A stretch of DNA of 64,000 bases from Monomorium pharaonis. Its lineage: Eukaryota; Arthropoda; Insecta; Hymenoptera; Formicidae. The notes under the pieces are model-generated. The model worked only from the letters and a program-made list of their open reading frames with translations. It did no database searches and was not told the DNA's origin. The first letter of the stretch is position 1; the number at the start of each line of letters is the position of its first letter. Location of the stretch: positions 26,581,138 through 26,645,137 of the forward strand of contig NC_050472.1 of NCBI RefSeq assembly GCF_013373865.1, given 5' to 3'. A program made the position numbers and the translations under genes. Positions 37,460 through 48,677 of this stretch are shown one piece after another.

Positions 37460-39339
37460 ATGCTACAAACGGTGATTATGAGATTGAGATGCACTTTTCG
37501 AACGATACATTTTCGTTCTCTATCAAAGTTGTCGGCCGATTTAAACGAAAACCTAGATAACAAGATGCAAGCTTGGCAGATACATTCATATAACTGTCTG
37601 GAGGGCTTAAAACTTTCCAACGTCAGAATGCCAGTGATCATGAATCCTGCTGACGTCTTGGTGAAAATTCTCTGCCGCTAGTGTGAATCCTATTGACGTC
37701 GTGATGACTGGTACTTTATGTGCTACAATATAGTATTTTAATAAGATTTTTTATTAATTTTTAATTGCTACTTTATAGTAAAAGACTCATATAATTCTGT
37801 ATAGTTTAAGAATTATGATTAAAAAGTATATATTTTGTTACAGATGGTTACGGCAATACTCTTTTAAATACCATATGGAAAACTAAGAATTTGGCCTTTG
37901 GAACATTTGAAGAAATGGATTTGCCATTGACACTAGGTAGAGACTTTGCAGGAGTAGTTGTATCAAAAGGATTAGCTATAGGGGACAGACTCAAGCTTGG
38001 CGAGAAAGTTTGGGGAGTGATTCCGATCAAACAGCAAGGCTCTCTGATGAAAATGTAAAGTTGGAGCGTAAATCGAATGTAAAGGGAGAGTAAGAGCGTA
38101 AGTTGAATGTAAAGGGAAAGTAATAGAAGCGTTAACAAACCTTCTACGAAGTGTAAATTGAAACAATGAAATGTAAAAGAAGCGTTAACACTTCTTTTAC
38201 ATTTCATTGTTTCAATGTACACTTCGTAGAAGGTTTGCTAACGCTTTTATTCCTCTTCCTTTATATTCGACTTACCGATTTTACATTTTCACCAGGGCTG
38301 TCACGCGAATTACGTTGTCGTTGACAGTAACTTAGTAAGACACGTTTCATTTATGTATATATTAAATATTTATCAAGCCAAATAACTTGCAATCATGTTA
38401 AGCAATACTTGTTTTTCTCACAAAGTTAATCCACGTCCCTGCAAATTGTCTTATATCGAGGCTGCAAGTATTCTGTATGCTGGACTGACCGCATGGTCCG
38501 CACTATGGATAACAGGTGGGCTATGTTATAAAACAGCAATAGTTACAAAACTGAATAAACGCATTTTAGTTACGGCAGGCTCGGGAGGTGTTGGTACCTT
38601 GGCTATACAATTGTTGAAAGCTTGGAACATGCGTGTAAATATTTTATTGCATATATTACATTAAGATCTGTGACACATGAAGCATATAAATAATTAATAT
38701 TAAATTTAAGGTAATTAGCACTTGCAGTAGTGACACTGTCGAGATACGGCAGAATTTAGGTGCTGATGTTGTCAATGTTTACAAGCAAGATAGTGCCGAC
38801 GCAGAAATTAGTTCAGAAGGACCGTAAGTAACTTTGTAAACTAAAATACATTGTATTGAAATAAATGCAATATATATACAACTGTCTTATTTTCATGCAG
38901 ATACGACATGATCTTAGATTGTGCAAATCAAGGACCAGAGCATGTCAGAATGAAGGGATATCCGCACGATACTTATATACCATTAAACTCGCCTCTTTTA
39001 AAAAAATGTCGATCATAATGGGCTGATTATGGATATGGCGAGGAATGGGGATCTTCTAAAATTTAATATTCCAAATGTGTGAAACAAAAGCTGTGTTAAA
39101 TGGAGATTTTTATGCCTTCCCAGACAGGGATCAATGTTCTCCAGAAGCTGGTGGAAAACGGAGAGGTGTGTTCTGAGAATTTCTGACGCGCGTTTATTCT
39201 ATTAAAGATTTTTTATCTTATATTCTATCATTTGCAGATCATGCCTGTTGTTCAGCATGCTTTCCAAGATTTCTCACAGGCATATGACAGATTAAAGCAA
39301 AGTTATTTAAGAGGCAAATTAGTTATTGACATGAGATAA
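37460..39339 (+). pseudogene. RTN4IP1: Decayed RTN4IP1-type mitochondrial oxidoreductase (zinc-less MDR family)
   Basis: RTN4IP1 is a mitochondrial NAD(P)H oxidoreductase of the medium-chain dehydrogenase family. Homologous blocks in order: KMQAWQIHSY, AASVNPIDVVMT, LPLTLGRDFAGVVV, LGEKVWGVIP, AASILYAGLTAWSAL, the nucleotide-binding loop AGSGGVGTLAIQLLKAW, NLGADVVNVY, YDMILDCANQGPEHV, INVLQKLVENGE, MPVVQHAFQDF, RGKLVIDMR. Segments: 37460-37710, 37844-38334 (interrupted by an element at 38042-38295), 38426-38634, 38711-38823, 38901-39165, 39238-39339. Lesions: an extra base near 37668-37675 putting TAG in frame, the insertion bringing TAA at 38056, an apparent one-base loss at the donor near 38334, an extra A in a run near 39001, and a stop and missing sequence near 39080-39125. 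Introns remain, so it is not a retrocopy. I cannot tell whether an intact copy exists elsewhere. Confidence 0.85.
38042..38295. mobile_element. Palindromic element inserted in the RTN4IP1 exon
   Basis: A 254-bp foldback sequence with arms meeting near 38175-38190. Blocks such as ACCTTCTACGAAGTG and TTGAAACAATGAAATG recur reverse-complemented in the second arm. The ends read TGATGAAAATGTAAA and, reversed, TGGTGAAAATGTAAA. It is flanked by GGCT on both sides (38038-38041 and 38296-38299). Removing it with one GGCT restores the frame QQGCHANYVVVDS across the break, which shows it was inserted into a working exon. No transposase is encoded. Confidence 0.9.
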
Positions 39340-39495
39340 TAAACCGAATTAAGTATATCAAGGTATGTATAATTGTAGATAAAAAATTAGTATATTTTTT
39401 ACGAATAATTTATTAATAATAAATAATTGTTCTACACAATTTCTGCAATATTATGTTTTTCACATCCGGCATATTATTGTTATGTAAAACTTTTT

Positions 39496-39643
39496 TTAAT
39501 TTTTGTCCAACAGTTTGTTACGAGCTTTTTTAGCACCTTTTTTCAAAATCTCGTCCAAATACGCGAGTTCTCTAGTTAATCTTAATGTATCCTTGCGAAT
39601 TGGAGATAGTTTTTCAATAATTACATCTAATACCATTTTATAC
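39496..39643 (-). pseudogene. WARS2: Orphan terminal exon resembling mitochondrial tryptophanyl-tRNA synthetase
   Basis: On the minus strand, a TATAG acceptor at 39644 leads into about 48 codons ending at TAA (39496-39498). Recognisable pieces are YKMVLDVIIEKLSPIRKD and LDEILKKGAKKARNKLLDK. This is the pattern at the end of bacterial/mitochondrial tryptophanyl-tRNA synthetases (conserved PIR, a D/L-rich helix, then L..GA.KAR). No HIGH or KMSKS exon is found upstream on the minus strand anywhere to 44.9 kb. It is therefore a fragment, the end of a gene whose other exons are very far away, or an exon captured by the promoter at 39.9 kb. It converges with the RTN4IP1 relic, 157 bp apart. Confidence 0.55.
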
Positions 39644-39786
39644 CTATAAAAATCGAGATAAATTATAACAATTCATTTATATATTCATTTACTAATTTAT
39701 TGCTAATAAATAAATTGAAATTACGCGTCGAGATACAATGAACGGAGATAAATTCGTTTCGATAATTTTATATTTCGTATGCTCGC

Positions 39787-40450
39787 ACGACTAGTAACGC
39801 ACTTAATTGGCACTCGCGATATTGTACGGAACGTATCCCCTTCGAGCAAACCTTTTGCTCGAATGCGCACGCGAACACGACCTCGGCTACGTACGACCTC
39901 GCACCGTACCTGCACACAATGAATTCTGAACGCGAGACACGCACGGAGTCGACGGAACGTCCGACCGGCGCTGGAGTGGCGTACGTGACTGCTGGCAGGC
40001 AGACTCGGCGGTACTCGGCGCTAGTCGGCGCCACTCGGCGCTGCTAGGCGGTTGACCGCCGCGCCTGCGCCGACTACCGCTGAGTCACGTACGCCGCTGC
40101 CGCCGCCATGTTGCTCCGCGCTCCAGCGCCGGTCGGACGCATCGGACGGACGTTCCGTTGATTTCGTGCGTGTCTCGCGCAGTCTCGCGTTCAGAATTCA
40201 TCGTGCGCAGGTACGGTGTTGTGTTTAGAATGCCGTCGCGCTAACAGACGACCCGCGAGGCATGTGTGTGTGAGACTTGTGAGATCGTAACGTAACAGAG
40301 TATTCACGTGTAAAGCGCGGCATCGTGCGTTTGCCTTTAGTTTCGTGTAAAGTGTTCGCGTGCGCATTCGACCAAAGAGTTTGCTCGAAGGGAATACGTT
40401 CGGTATCGCGAGTGCGAATTAAGTGAAGTGCTAGACTAGTCGTAGAATGT
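39787..40450. repeat. Large inverted duplication with mirrored first-exon and splice-donor sequences
   Basis: The left arm (39787-39989) is the reverse complement of parts of the right arm (40084 to about 40450). Shared blocks include GTCACGTACGCC, CTCCAGCGCCGGTCGGA, CGTGCGTGTCTCGCG, GTTCAGAATTCAT and TTTGCTCGAAGG. Both arms contain GCAG followed by GTACGG, a possible splice donor, at 39909 on the minus strand and at 40211 on the plus strand. The right arm is longer by about 120 bp between the donor and the TTTGCTCGAAGG block. The GC-rich centre (39990-40083) has repeats of CTCGGCG. It looks like a bidirectional promoter made by duplicating a first exon. Confidence 0.8.
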
Positions 40451-40851
40451 CGATCGTGCCAATAATAATTAAAACTTTACTAGTCGTCGCGCAATCATAC
40501 AGCTAGAGATACAAAACTCTGAGAGCGAATTGATTTACTTCTGTTCAGTGTCTTGACGTGCCGTACTTTTAACGTATTTTTCCAAATGTAACGGTCGCGC
40601 CAAGTGAAATTCTCGCGCGCAGTTTACGTTTTACTCGTGTGAGATATATTATCCGTAATATCGGGAGTGCCGAATAAAGTATCAGGCGATCGTTATTAAT
40701 GTGCGATTCGAGAATAGCAGGCTGATGTCAGCAGAAAGCGGCATCCATGGATCGAGCGACTCGGTATTAAATAATATTATTTTTTCAAGTGATACATTTC
40801 TTTACCTGTTTTTGTGTTTGAGTTTAGGAATAATATTTATCACGTTTTCAG

Positions 40852-40924
40852 AATCAAAACCGGAAAAGAAATGTAGCAGTAGCAGCAGCAGCAGCATCAG
40901 CAGCAGAAGCAGCGACAGCAATCG
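40852..40924 (+). other. Possible small exon with an AGC repeat
   Basis: Bounded by TTTTCAG upstream and GTGAGT downstream, good acceptor and donor signals. It holds an AGC-rich run encoding Ser in one frame (KPEKKCSSSSSSS). It lies 640 bp downstream of the plus-strand donor at 40211, so it may be the second exon of a transcript starting in the inverted repeat. I do not recognise a protein; it may be a 5' UTR or a non-coding RNA exon. Confidence 0.4.
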
Positions 40925-43010
40925 GTGAGTGAATTTTTATTAAATCAATTATTTGAATATATATCATGTACATGTGGAACAAAATGTTATGTGATAAATG
41001 TGATGAGAGATAAAATATTGCTGTTTTAAAAGAAAATTATCACCAAGTTGATTAATTAAATACTTTTCATTAATATTTGTAACGCCTTAAATAAAAATAA
41101 TTGCAATAGCATATTAGAATCTTTTAATACTGAAACAAGAAATAAGAAATTAATTCCAATGGCAAGGCGTATTTTTCTAATGCTGAACAGATCTCGTAGA
41201 TAGTAATAATTTCATAATGTGAACAAAAGTAAAAGCTTATATTTTGAAATTTTATATTTCTAATACCAAATATCCAATACATTTTGCTCTTATAATTAGA
41301 ATGCAAAACTTAGAAAACTTTAACATTCTGACAATAAAAAATGTATAATTTAAATCGAAAGTAGGGATAGTTTTACCTAAATACGATAGATTTTAAACAA
41401 TATGATTTAGAAAAAAATTGCTATTATTCAAAAATAAAATTATATTGATTAAAAGACATATATTTACGCTGTCATTTATACAATAAATTAATGAGAGGGC
41501 GATTCAATAAAATTTATCGTATTTCATACCAAAAGTGTCTGCATCAACTTACAAATACTTCATATATATGATTTATTGACTGTTGGGTTAAATATGAATA
41601 ATGAGTGGGTTAAATATGAATAATAAAAGTATCGATTAACATATGATAATTCGTAATGTGCTGCTATAAATTATATAGAGACTTTTGGACCTTTATTTCG
41701 CTGCCTCGCGAGATTCAAACTGATACTTACACTAGTCAGTAAATTGATATATGTACTTACAAAACTTAATACATTTTAAGTAAAAAATATTTTAATCAAA
41801 TCTATATAAAAATTAAATCTAGAAAGTATCAATTTGCAATTTATTATTTTAAAGTCTTATTATTCTAAAATTTTTATCAAACCGTCACTAATGATCAGCA
41901 ACTATTGCAGTAATTTTACTAACATAAGTCAAATCATTGCAAAATTTATTTTTTATTTAATGGTTTTTACATTTTAATAATATATTGCTTCATGATCACA
42001 AGAAGTTATCACATTCATATGAGATAAACAATATCTACAATAACAGATAAACAATACATCTAAAAGTGCTCATTTTTCATTTGTTTTGTATCCTGAAATA
42101 TTAAACTTAAAAATTTGATGTGAAAATATAAGTATCTTATCAGTCCATAAAATTCTGTAATAATTTAACAATTAAATATCTGTCATTACTATTTTTTCCC
42201 TTCATTTAAAATTTTTTGTAATACACATAATAACGTAGCGTCATGTTGCTACATAATTGTTTCTTCCTTGTTTTTAATACTTACGTACATTTTTTAAATA
42301 TTATGTATTAACATAAAAAGGCACTGTCATCAAATTATTTCACATTAACAGTTTGTAAAAAGTCGTATTATAAAATATTTCGCAATATCTCACTCATTGC
42401 GAATTTTTTATCATCAAATAATAAAAAACATAGTATTACTCGCAACCTTGTAATAGCAGGCTCAAAATTTGGGTCAAGTTCAAGCGAAAATCTATAGAAA
42501 CTTGCAGCACTCGAAGTCACCCTGTAAAAAAAATACTAGTTAATACGAATAGTTAAATCTCTGTTTCATTATACAGTTAAGGCCAAAACTATTACGTAAA
42601 AATATTTTTTTATTCATCTGGAATTCTATTATTTGGGTTATTTTCAAGATTAGAAATGTTACTTTAAAAAAATAATGCGTTACTACGTTATCGTTATTTT
42701 TGGTAAAAAATAATTTAATACCATTATTTAGAAAGTAATGATTCTTTATCTTATCTTTTTGTGATATTAAAGTAAAATATTAATTTTAAAATATATTATT
42801 TAAAAATTAATATTGAAACTTAAAACTCCAAACTATATAATATATATAAGCTTTCTTTTATATAAAATTTATCTAATAATTTATCTAAAAATTGTTTTCT
42901 AATTCTTTATAATTCACATTAATATTTTTATATACTTATCTTTATAAAAATTTAAACGCAATTTGTAAACGCGGAAATTATATCGAAACAATGTTTTATC
43001 AATATTTTAT

Positions 43011-43051
43011 ATCTTTAAAAACAATGTTTTATCAACATTGTTTTTAAAGAT
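43011..43051. repeat. Perfect 18-bp inverted repeat
   Basis: ATCTTTAAAAACAATGTT, a 5-base spacer, then its exact reverse complement. It is probably the remains of a palindromic element. Confidence 0.85.
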
Positions 43052-43124
43052 TAATGTCATTATTCGAAATGCGTTTCAATTTCTCTATCAATAAAAACTA
43101 AAAATTTGTAGTTGACTTTATATA

Positions 43125-43135
43125 TGTGTGTGTGT

Positions 43136-43208
<73 letters not shown>
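43125..43208. repeat. TG/CA dinucleotide microsatellite
   Basis: A short TG run followed by about 35 CA units, so the first part can pair with the second. Confidence 0.95.
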
Positions 43209-43213
<5 letters not shown>

Positions 43214-44318
43214 AACTTTCATCATTGACAATAATGTATATCAAAATATACAGTTTAAAATAAAAAGTACCAAATATTTTTAAACATTTAAAAGACTACC
43301 AACCAGAGTTAAAACAACAATAAAAGTAAACTGAATTTGTTACATAAAAATGTAACAATATTATCATATTATCAACAAAAAAGTAACAATAACGGTGTTA
43401 CGAATAATGTATTGCATCCAACTTTAATTATTTTTTATTGGTTACTAGCATTACAACACAAGTTTAAAGGATTCTTGAAACAAAGAATAATTCACATTTT
43501 AATTTCTGTATTTATGCTTTAACCTTTGCAGTTAAAAATATTTTAAAAAATTTAAGATGCCTGATATTTTGATCACAGCTGTATAATAACTTGTATCTAA
43601 TAAAGTAATATTTAATTTATCAAAGCAGCATAAAGATTAGCAACAATGTAATGATTGATTATGAAGAGTGCTATTGAGAGCGCTATCTGAGCGATCTCAA
43701 GAGCCTCGTGGAAATAATTTTGTGAACTGAGTAAAAACGCCAAGTTTACGAGAAGTATATCTTCCATATCCTTCAGAGTGTCATCTAAACTCTACCACAA
43801 CAATCTAGTGCTTTGTGAGTATCGCCCACCATACACCAATAAAAGGATGCAGCTATTGCCAAGATCCAAGAGGCATAATGCCAATTCAAGGCAGTATATA
43901 TTGATTATATGCGTGTAGAACCGAGTATGTAATTATTAAAATACGATGAATTACCTTTTGCAAAGCAAATGCGATTTTAGAACCAAGTCCTTGCAGAGTA
44001 TCGTTCTGCGTTCCAGTTATCATCATCAACCATTCAGCCACATCGAGTTCAGTTTTGTATTGCAACAACTGCGAGAATTAAACCATCTCAGTCACATGAC
44101 TCGTCTCGAAATTACCCTTATTACACATTGGCAATAAATTCGGGATATCATCACCTAATGATCTGATCTCATCTTCGATTCTGAAATCGAAGAATCAATT
44201 TACATATAATTTAGTTTGTGTTATGTGGCGTGTATACATCGTGTGCGTGCGTGCGCGCTATTACACGCATACAGCATAGGTATATACATTTTTTAATTTA
44301 TATATACCGATATAAAGA

Positions 44319-44361
<43 letters not shown>

Positions 44362-44424
44362 TACGTCAAGTTCGTACTTTGTGAAATACCAGAGAGAAAC
44401 CCTAAGAGTCATCCCGTCGTTTTA

Positions 44425-44705
44425 GGGGTCGGTTGTTCCAACTTCTTGGTAAACTTACCTATCAGAAAAATATATGTTTGTCTTTATTTATTTAAAAAAG
44501 AAATGAAGATATATCAAGGCTGCTTTCCTTTTAGGGAACACAATCGACACAAGCATCGTTCTATCTTTTTTTATGTTCAATGAGTAATAAAGATAGAACA
44601 ATACTTGTGTCGATTGTGTTCCCTAAAAGGAAAACAGCCCAAGATAGACACGTGCTTACCTGGTAGGTAAATTTACAAAGAAGTTTTGGAACAACCAACC
44701 GGTCC
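44425..44705. mobile_element. Foldback MITE-like element with TA flanks
   Basis: A 281-bp element. The inner arms match almost perfectly in reverse complement (CTTTTAGGGAACACAATCG and CGACACAAG on the left are mirrored on the right around 44582). The outer arms also match (GGTTGTTCCAACTTCTT on the left against AAGTTTTGGAACAACC on the right). TA flanks both ends (44423-44424 and 44706-44707), consistent with a mariner-type insertion. It encodes nothing recognisable. It lies about 230 bp upstream of the DDX46 start. Confidence 0.8.
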
Positions 44706-44936
44706 TAGGCATAGGTGTTTCCATCCATCAGCGCCTCTATGTGCACAAAATGTGCTCTCTGCTCTTACCCACTCTTACCATAGAAACAAACGGTTGCGGT
44801 TAGGAGCTAAGTTCCAATATTTCCTAAATTAACGTTCATGAATATTAATTAATATAAAGAATAAATGCGTGCGCGATAGAGTTTTAAAGGTTTGTGTGTA
44901 TTTAAATACAATAATATAACAGATCTGTAATCGAAC

Positions 44937-47900
44937 ATGGTGCGAAGTAGCGACAAGTAAGTGACACTCATAATTGAGGTTATGATACGCATTTCATTTT
45001 TATTTCGGATGATTCGTTAAATGAACTTAATTAACATATAATTGTTTGCGTGGGAACAGGCACCACCGGCGAAGGTCGAGGTCAAGATCAAGATCGAGAT
45101 CGAGATCGAGATCGGGCGAACCTGAGAAAAAACGACGACGATCCAGAAGCAGGGAGCGCGAAAGAGACAGAGATAAAGGACGACATCGAGAACGGAGGAG
45201 TCGTTCACGAGATAGAGATAGAGACAGGAGCGATAGAAGAGAGCGTTCTGACAGGGATAGAGATCGCGAGAGAAAACGGTATATTTTCAAAAAAGAAGTT
45301 TCATTTATTTGAAACAATTGTTTATGGTGTTCACACTCTCTTCTTTGTTTATAAATTTATGGCAGATGTTTTTGATGATAATTGTAACATAAAATAATTA
45401 ATTAACATTGATTGTTCTCGGTATGCTAGTGGAGACAGTAAAGAAAAGCGTCTTACAGGCTCGAAATCCTCACGCTCTGGCAAAGAACGATCAAACAGGT
45501 CTCGCTCACGCGATAGAAAGGATAAAGACAAGGGGGACAATGAGGAATTACCTTTTGATCACACAAAGTTGGACAAGGTAAGTCTTAAAAAATTACATAA
45601 AGTAGAGCACAAGCATTATATATGACAATTGATATAATAGGAGGAAGAGCAAAAAAGGCTGGAATTAGAAATGCAAAAAAGAAGGGAGAGAATAGAAAGA
45701 TGGCGTGCAGAAAGGAAGAAGAAAGAATTAGAAGCGACCAAAAAAGACGGTAAGACATCTATTTTGGCAAATCTTCAGCTACCCATGAAAAAATGGTCCC
45801 TTGAGGATGATAGTGACGAAGAGACTCCTGTGGTACAGAATAACAAAGATGCAAAAGAGGAAGGTGTAAAAGAAGAAATTGAGGAAGTGAAAGAAGAGGT
45901 AAAAGATGAGGAGGAGATTGATCCACTTGATGCTTTTATGGCAGAGGTAAGTATTGCTATAATTTGTATATTTAAGTCGACTCTATCTATACATCTAATT
46001 GATTCTAATAATAGGTTCAAGAGGAAGTTAGGAAAGTAAATAAATTTGACAACAAAGCTCCAAAAAATGCCAACAATGGCACTAATTCTGCGTCGCAGAG
46101 CGGTGGTGTTGTCATTGTGACTGGAGTGGCTAAGAAGAAAGTGCAGAAACAGAAAGGAGAATTGATTGAACAGAATCAAGATGGATTGGAATATTCGAGC
46201 GAGGAAGAGAGTGAGAATCTTCACGAAACCGCAGCTGGCATAGCAAACAAACAAAAGCGAGAATTAGCTAAAGTTGATCATGCTACAACAGAGTACCAAC
46301 CATTTCGAAAGTCTTTCTACGTTGAAGTCCCTGAAATTGGTATGACTATATATTTTTAAGTGATCTGTGTTTATATATGTGAATAAATATTACATATATT
46401 ATATATATATATAATATATACTTGCAGCAAGAATGACACCAGAAGAGGTGGAAGTGTACAAGGAAGAATTGGAAGGCATTCGAGTAAAAGGAAAAGGTTG
46501 TCCCAAGCCCATCAAGTCTTGGGCGCAATGTGGTGTAACAAAAAAAGAATTAGAAGTGTTAAAGAAACTCGGTTATGAGAAACCAACGCCCATTCAATGC
46601 CAGGCAATTCCAGCGATCATGTCCGGTCGCGATCTCATAGGTATTGCAAAAACAGGTAGCGGAAAAACGCTAGCTTTTCTTTTGCCGATGTTTCGCCATA
46701 TACTCGATCAGCCACCGTTGGCTGATGGTGACGGACCGATCGCGTTGATTATGACACCAACCAGAGAATTATGCATGCAAATCGGCAGAGATTCGAAAAA
46801 ATTTACAAAATCTTTGGGTCTTTCACACGTGTGCGTTTACGGTGGAACTGGCATTTCCGAGCAAATAGCAGAACTTAAGAGAGGAGCTGAAATCATTGTA
46901 TGCACTCCAGGAAGGATGATCGACATGCTTGCTGCTAACAGCGGACGAGTGACCAATTTACGTCGAGTAACATATGTAGTGCTTGATGAGGCTGACAGAA
47001 TGTTTGACATGGGTTTTGAGCCGCAAGTAATGCGTATTATGGAGAATGTGAGACCGGATAGACAAACGGTGCTATTTAGCGCGACGTTTCCGCGACAAAT
47101 GGAGGCGTTAGCTAGGAGAATACTAACGAGACCAGTCGAGGTACAGGTCGGTGGACGTTCCATCGTTTGCAAGGATGTGGAACAGCATGTCGTTGTACTT
47201 GAGGAAGATCAGAAATTCTACAAGTTGCTTGAAATTCTTGGACATTATCAAGACAAAGGCTCCACTATTATATTCGTCGATAAGCAAGAGAACGCAGATA
47301 CATTGCTCAAGGATCTTATGAAGGCTTCGTATTCTTGCATGTCCCTTCACGGCGGTATAGATCAATGCGATCGAGATTCAACCATATTGGACTTTAAAGC
47401 AGGACGAACAAAATTGCTCGTGGCCACATCCGTCGCCGCTAGAGGCTTAGACGTCAAGCATTTGGTATTAGTTGTCAATTACGATTGCCCTAATCACTAT
47501 GAGGATTACGTGCATAGATGTGGTAGAACTGGTCGAGCCGGAAATAAAGGGTAAGACAGCTATCTTTGAATTTATATAAAAAATTTGAATTTCTTATATA
47601 AAATGCTTTTTTTATTTTAAATTTATTACGATGTATTTTCTCTTAAGATACGCGTATACTTTTATTACATCGGAACAAGAACGTTATGCCGGCGATATTT
47701 TACGTGCGCACGAGTTGGCGGGTGTACCCGTTCCAGAACCTTTACGTCAATTATGGGAAGGTTACAAAGCCCGTCAAGCCGCGGATGGAAAGAAAGTTCA
47801 TACCGGAGGTGGTTTTAGTGGCAAAGGATTCAAATTCGACGAATCAGAAGCCGCTTTGGCAAATGAGAAGAAGAAATTTCAGAAAGCAGCCTTGGGACTA

Positions 47901-48677
47901 CAAGATTCCGACGACGAGGATATAGAAAATGATATTGATCAACAGATCGAGAGTATGCTCGCGCCTAAGCGAACAGTTCGTGAAATAGCCAAACCGACCG
48001 CGACCAATATTACCGTACCCGGTCAACCGATACCTAGTGCTACTGATAAGCTGGAATTGGCCAGAAGATTAGCATCAAAGATAAACATTGCCAAGAATCT
48101 GGGCGCCGAGGCAAAAGGCGCTACTCAACAAGCAGCAGAAGCTATACTTAAGGGTGCAGGACCTACAAATCTCATTACGGTAAAATTCGAATTTTCGTTT
48201 TATTGTTACTGTATACTGTAACTTTATTGTAAATAAATTTTTTTTTCCACACAGGCAAAGACAGTTGCGGAGCAATTAGCGGCGAAACTGAATACTAAAT
48301 TAAATTATCAGCCACGCGAGGAAGATCTCGTAGAAAGCGACGTGGAACCAGGTGAGCAGACATTCCGCAAGTATGAAGAAGAGCTTGAGATCAATGACTT
48401 CCCACAACAAGCGAGATGGCGAGTCACGAGCAAGGAGGCTCTTGCTCAGATCTCAGAATATTCCGAGGCGGGTCTGACAGTACGAGGAACGTATATTGCA
48501 CCTGGAAAAACGCCACCTGAAGGCGAGAGAAAGTTATACTTGGCAATAGAATCGACGAGCGAACTAGCGGTCAGCAAGGCCAAGGCAGAAGTATCTCGAC
48601 TCATTAAAGAAGAACTCATCAAACTACAAGCGTCTGGCGCTCACACCGCATCGCGAGGTCGATACAAAGTTTTATAA
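44937..48677 (+). CDS. DDX46: DEAD-box RNA helicase DDX46 (Prp5 homologue), pre-mRNA splicing
   Basis: Nuclear ATP-dependent RNA helicase that acts with U2 snRNP during pre-spliceosome assembly. Exons: 44937-44956, 45060-45278, 45430-45577, 45641-45946, 46015-46339, 46428-47550, 47648-48179, 48255-48677; all junctions keep frame, giving 1031 residues, the length of the human protein. Order: N-terminal Arg/Ser-rich domain (exons 1-3), acidic segment with [12 protein letters not shown] and [13 protein letters not shown], then [10 protein letters not shown] and the helicase core. Core motifs: Q motif (GYEKPTPIQ), AKTGSGKT (about 413-420), PTREL, TPGR, DEAD (about 526-529), SAT (about 557-559), ARGLD and [10 protein letters not shown] (about 702-711). 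The C-terminal part has [25 protein letters not shown] and the end GRYKVL. It appears intact and functional, and converges with RECK. Confidence 0.98.

Larger units (their letters stand above)
40925..44424. other. AT-rich stretch without a supported gene
   Basis: No recognisable coding exon. It contains a 41-bp perfect hairpin at 43011-43051, a TG/CA microsatellite at 43125-43208 and many short AT-rich frames with no family resemblance. It may be an intron of the transcript suggested at 40.1-40.9 kb. Confidence 0.55.
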
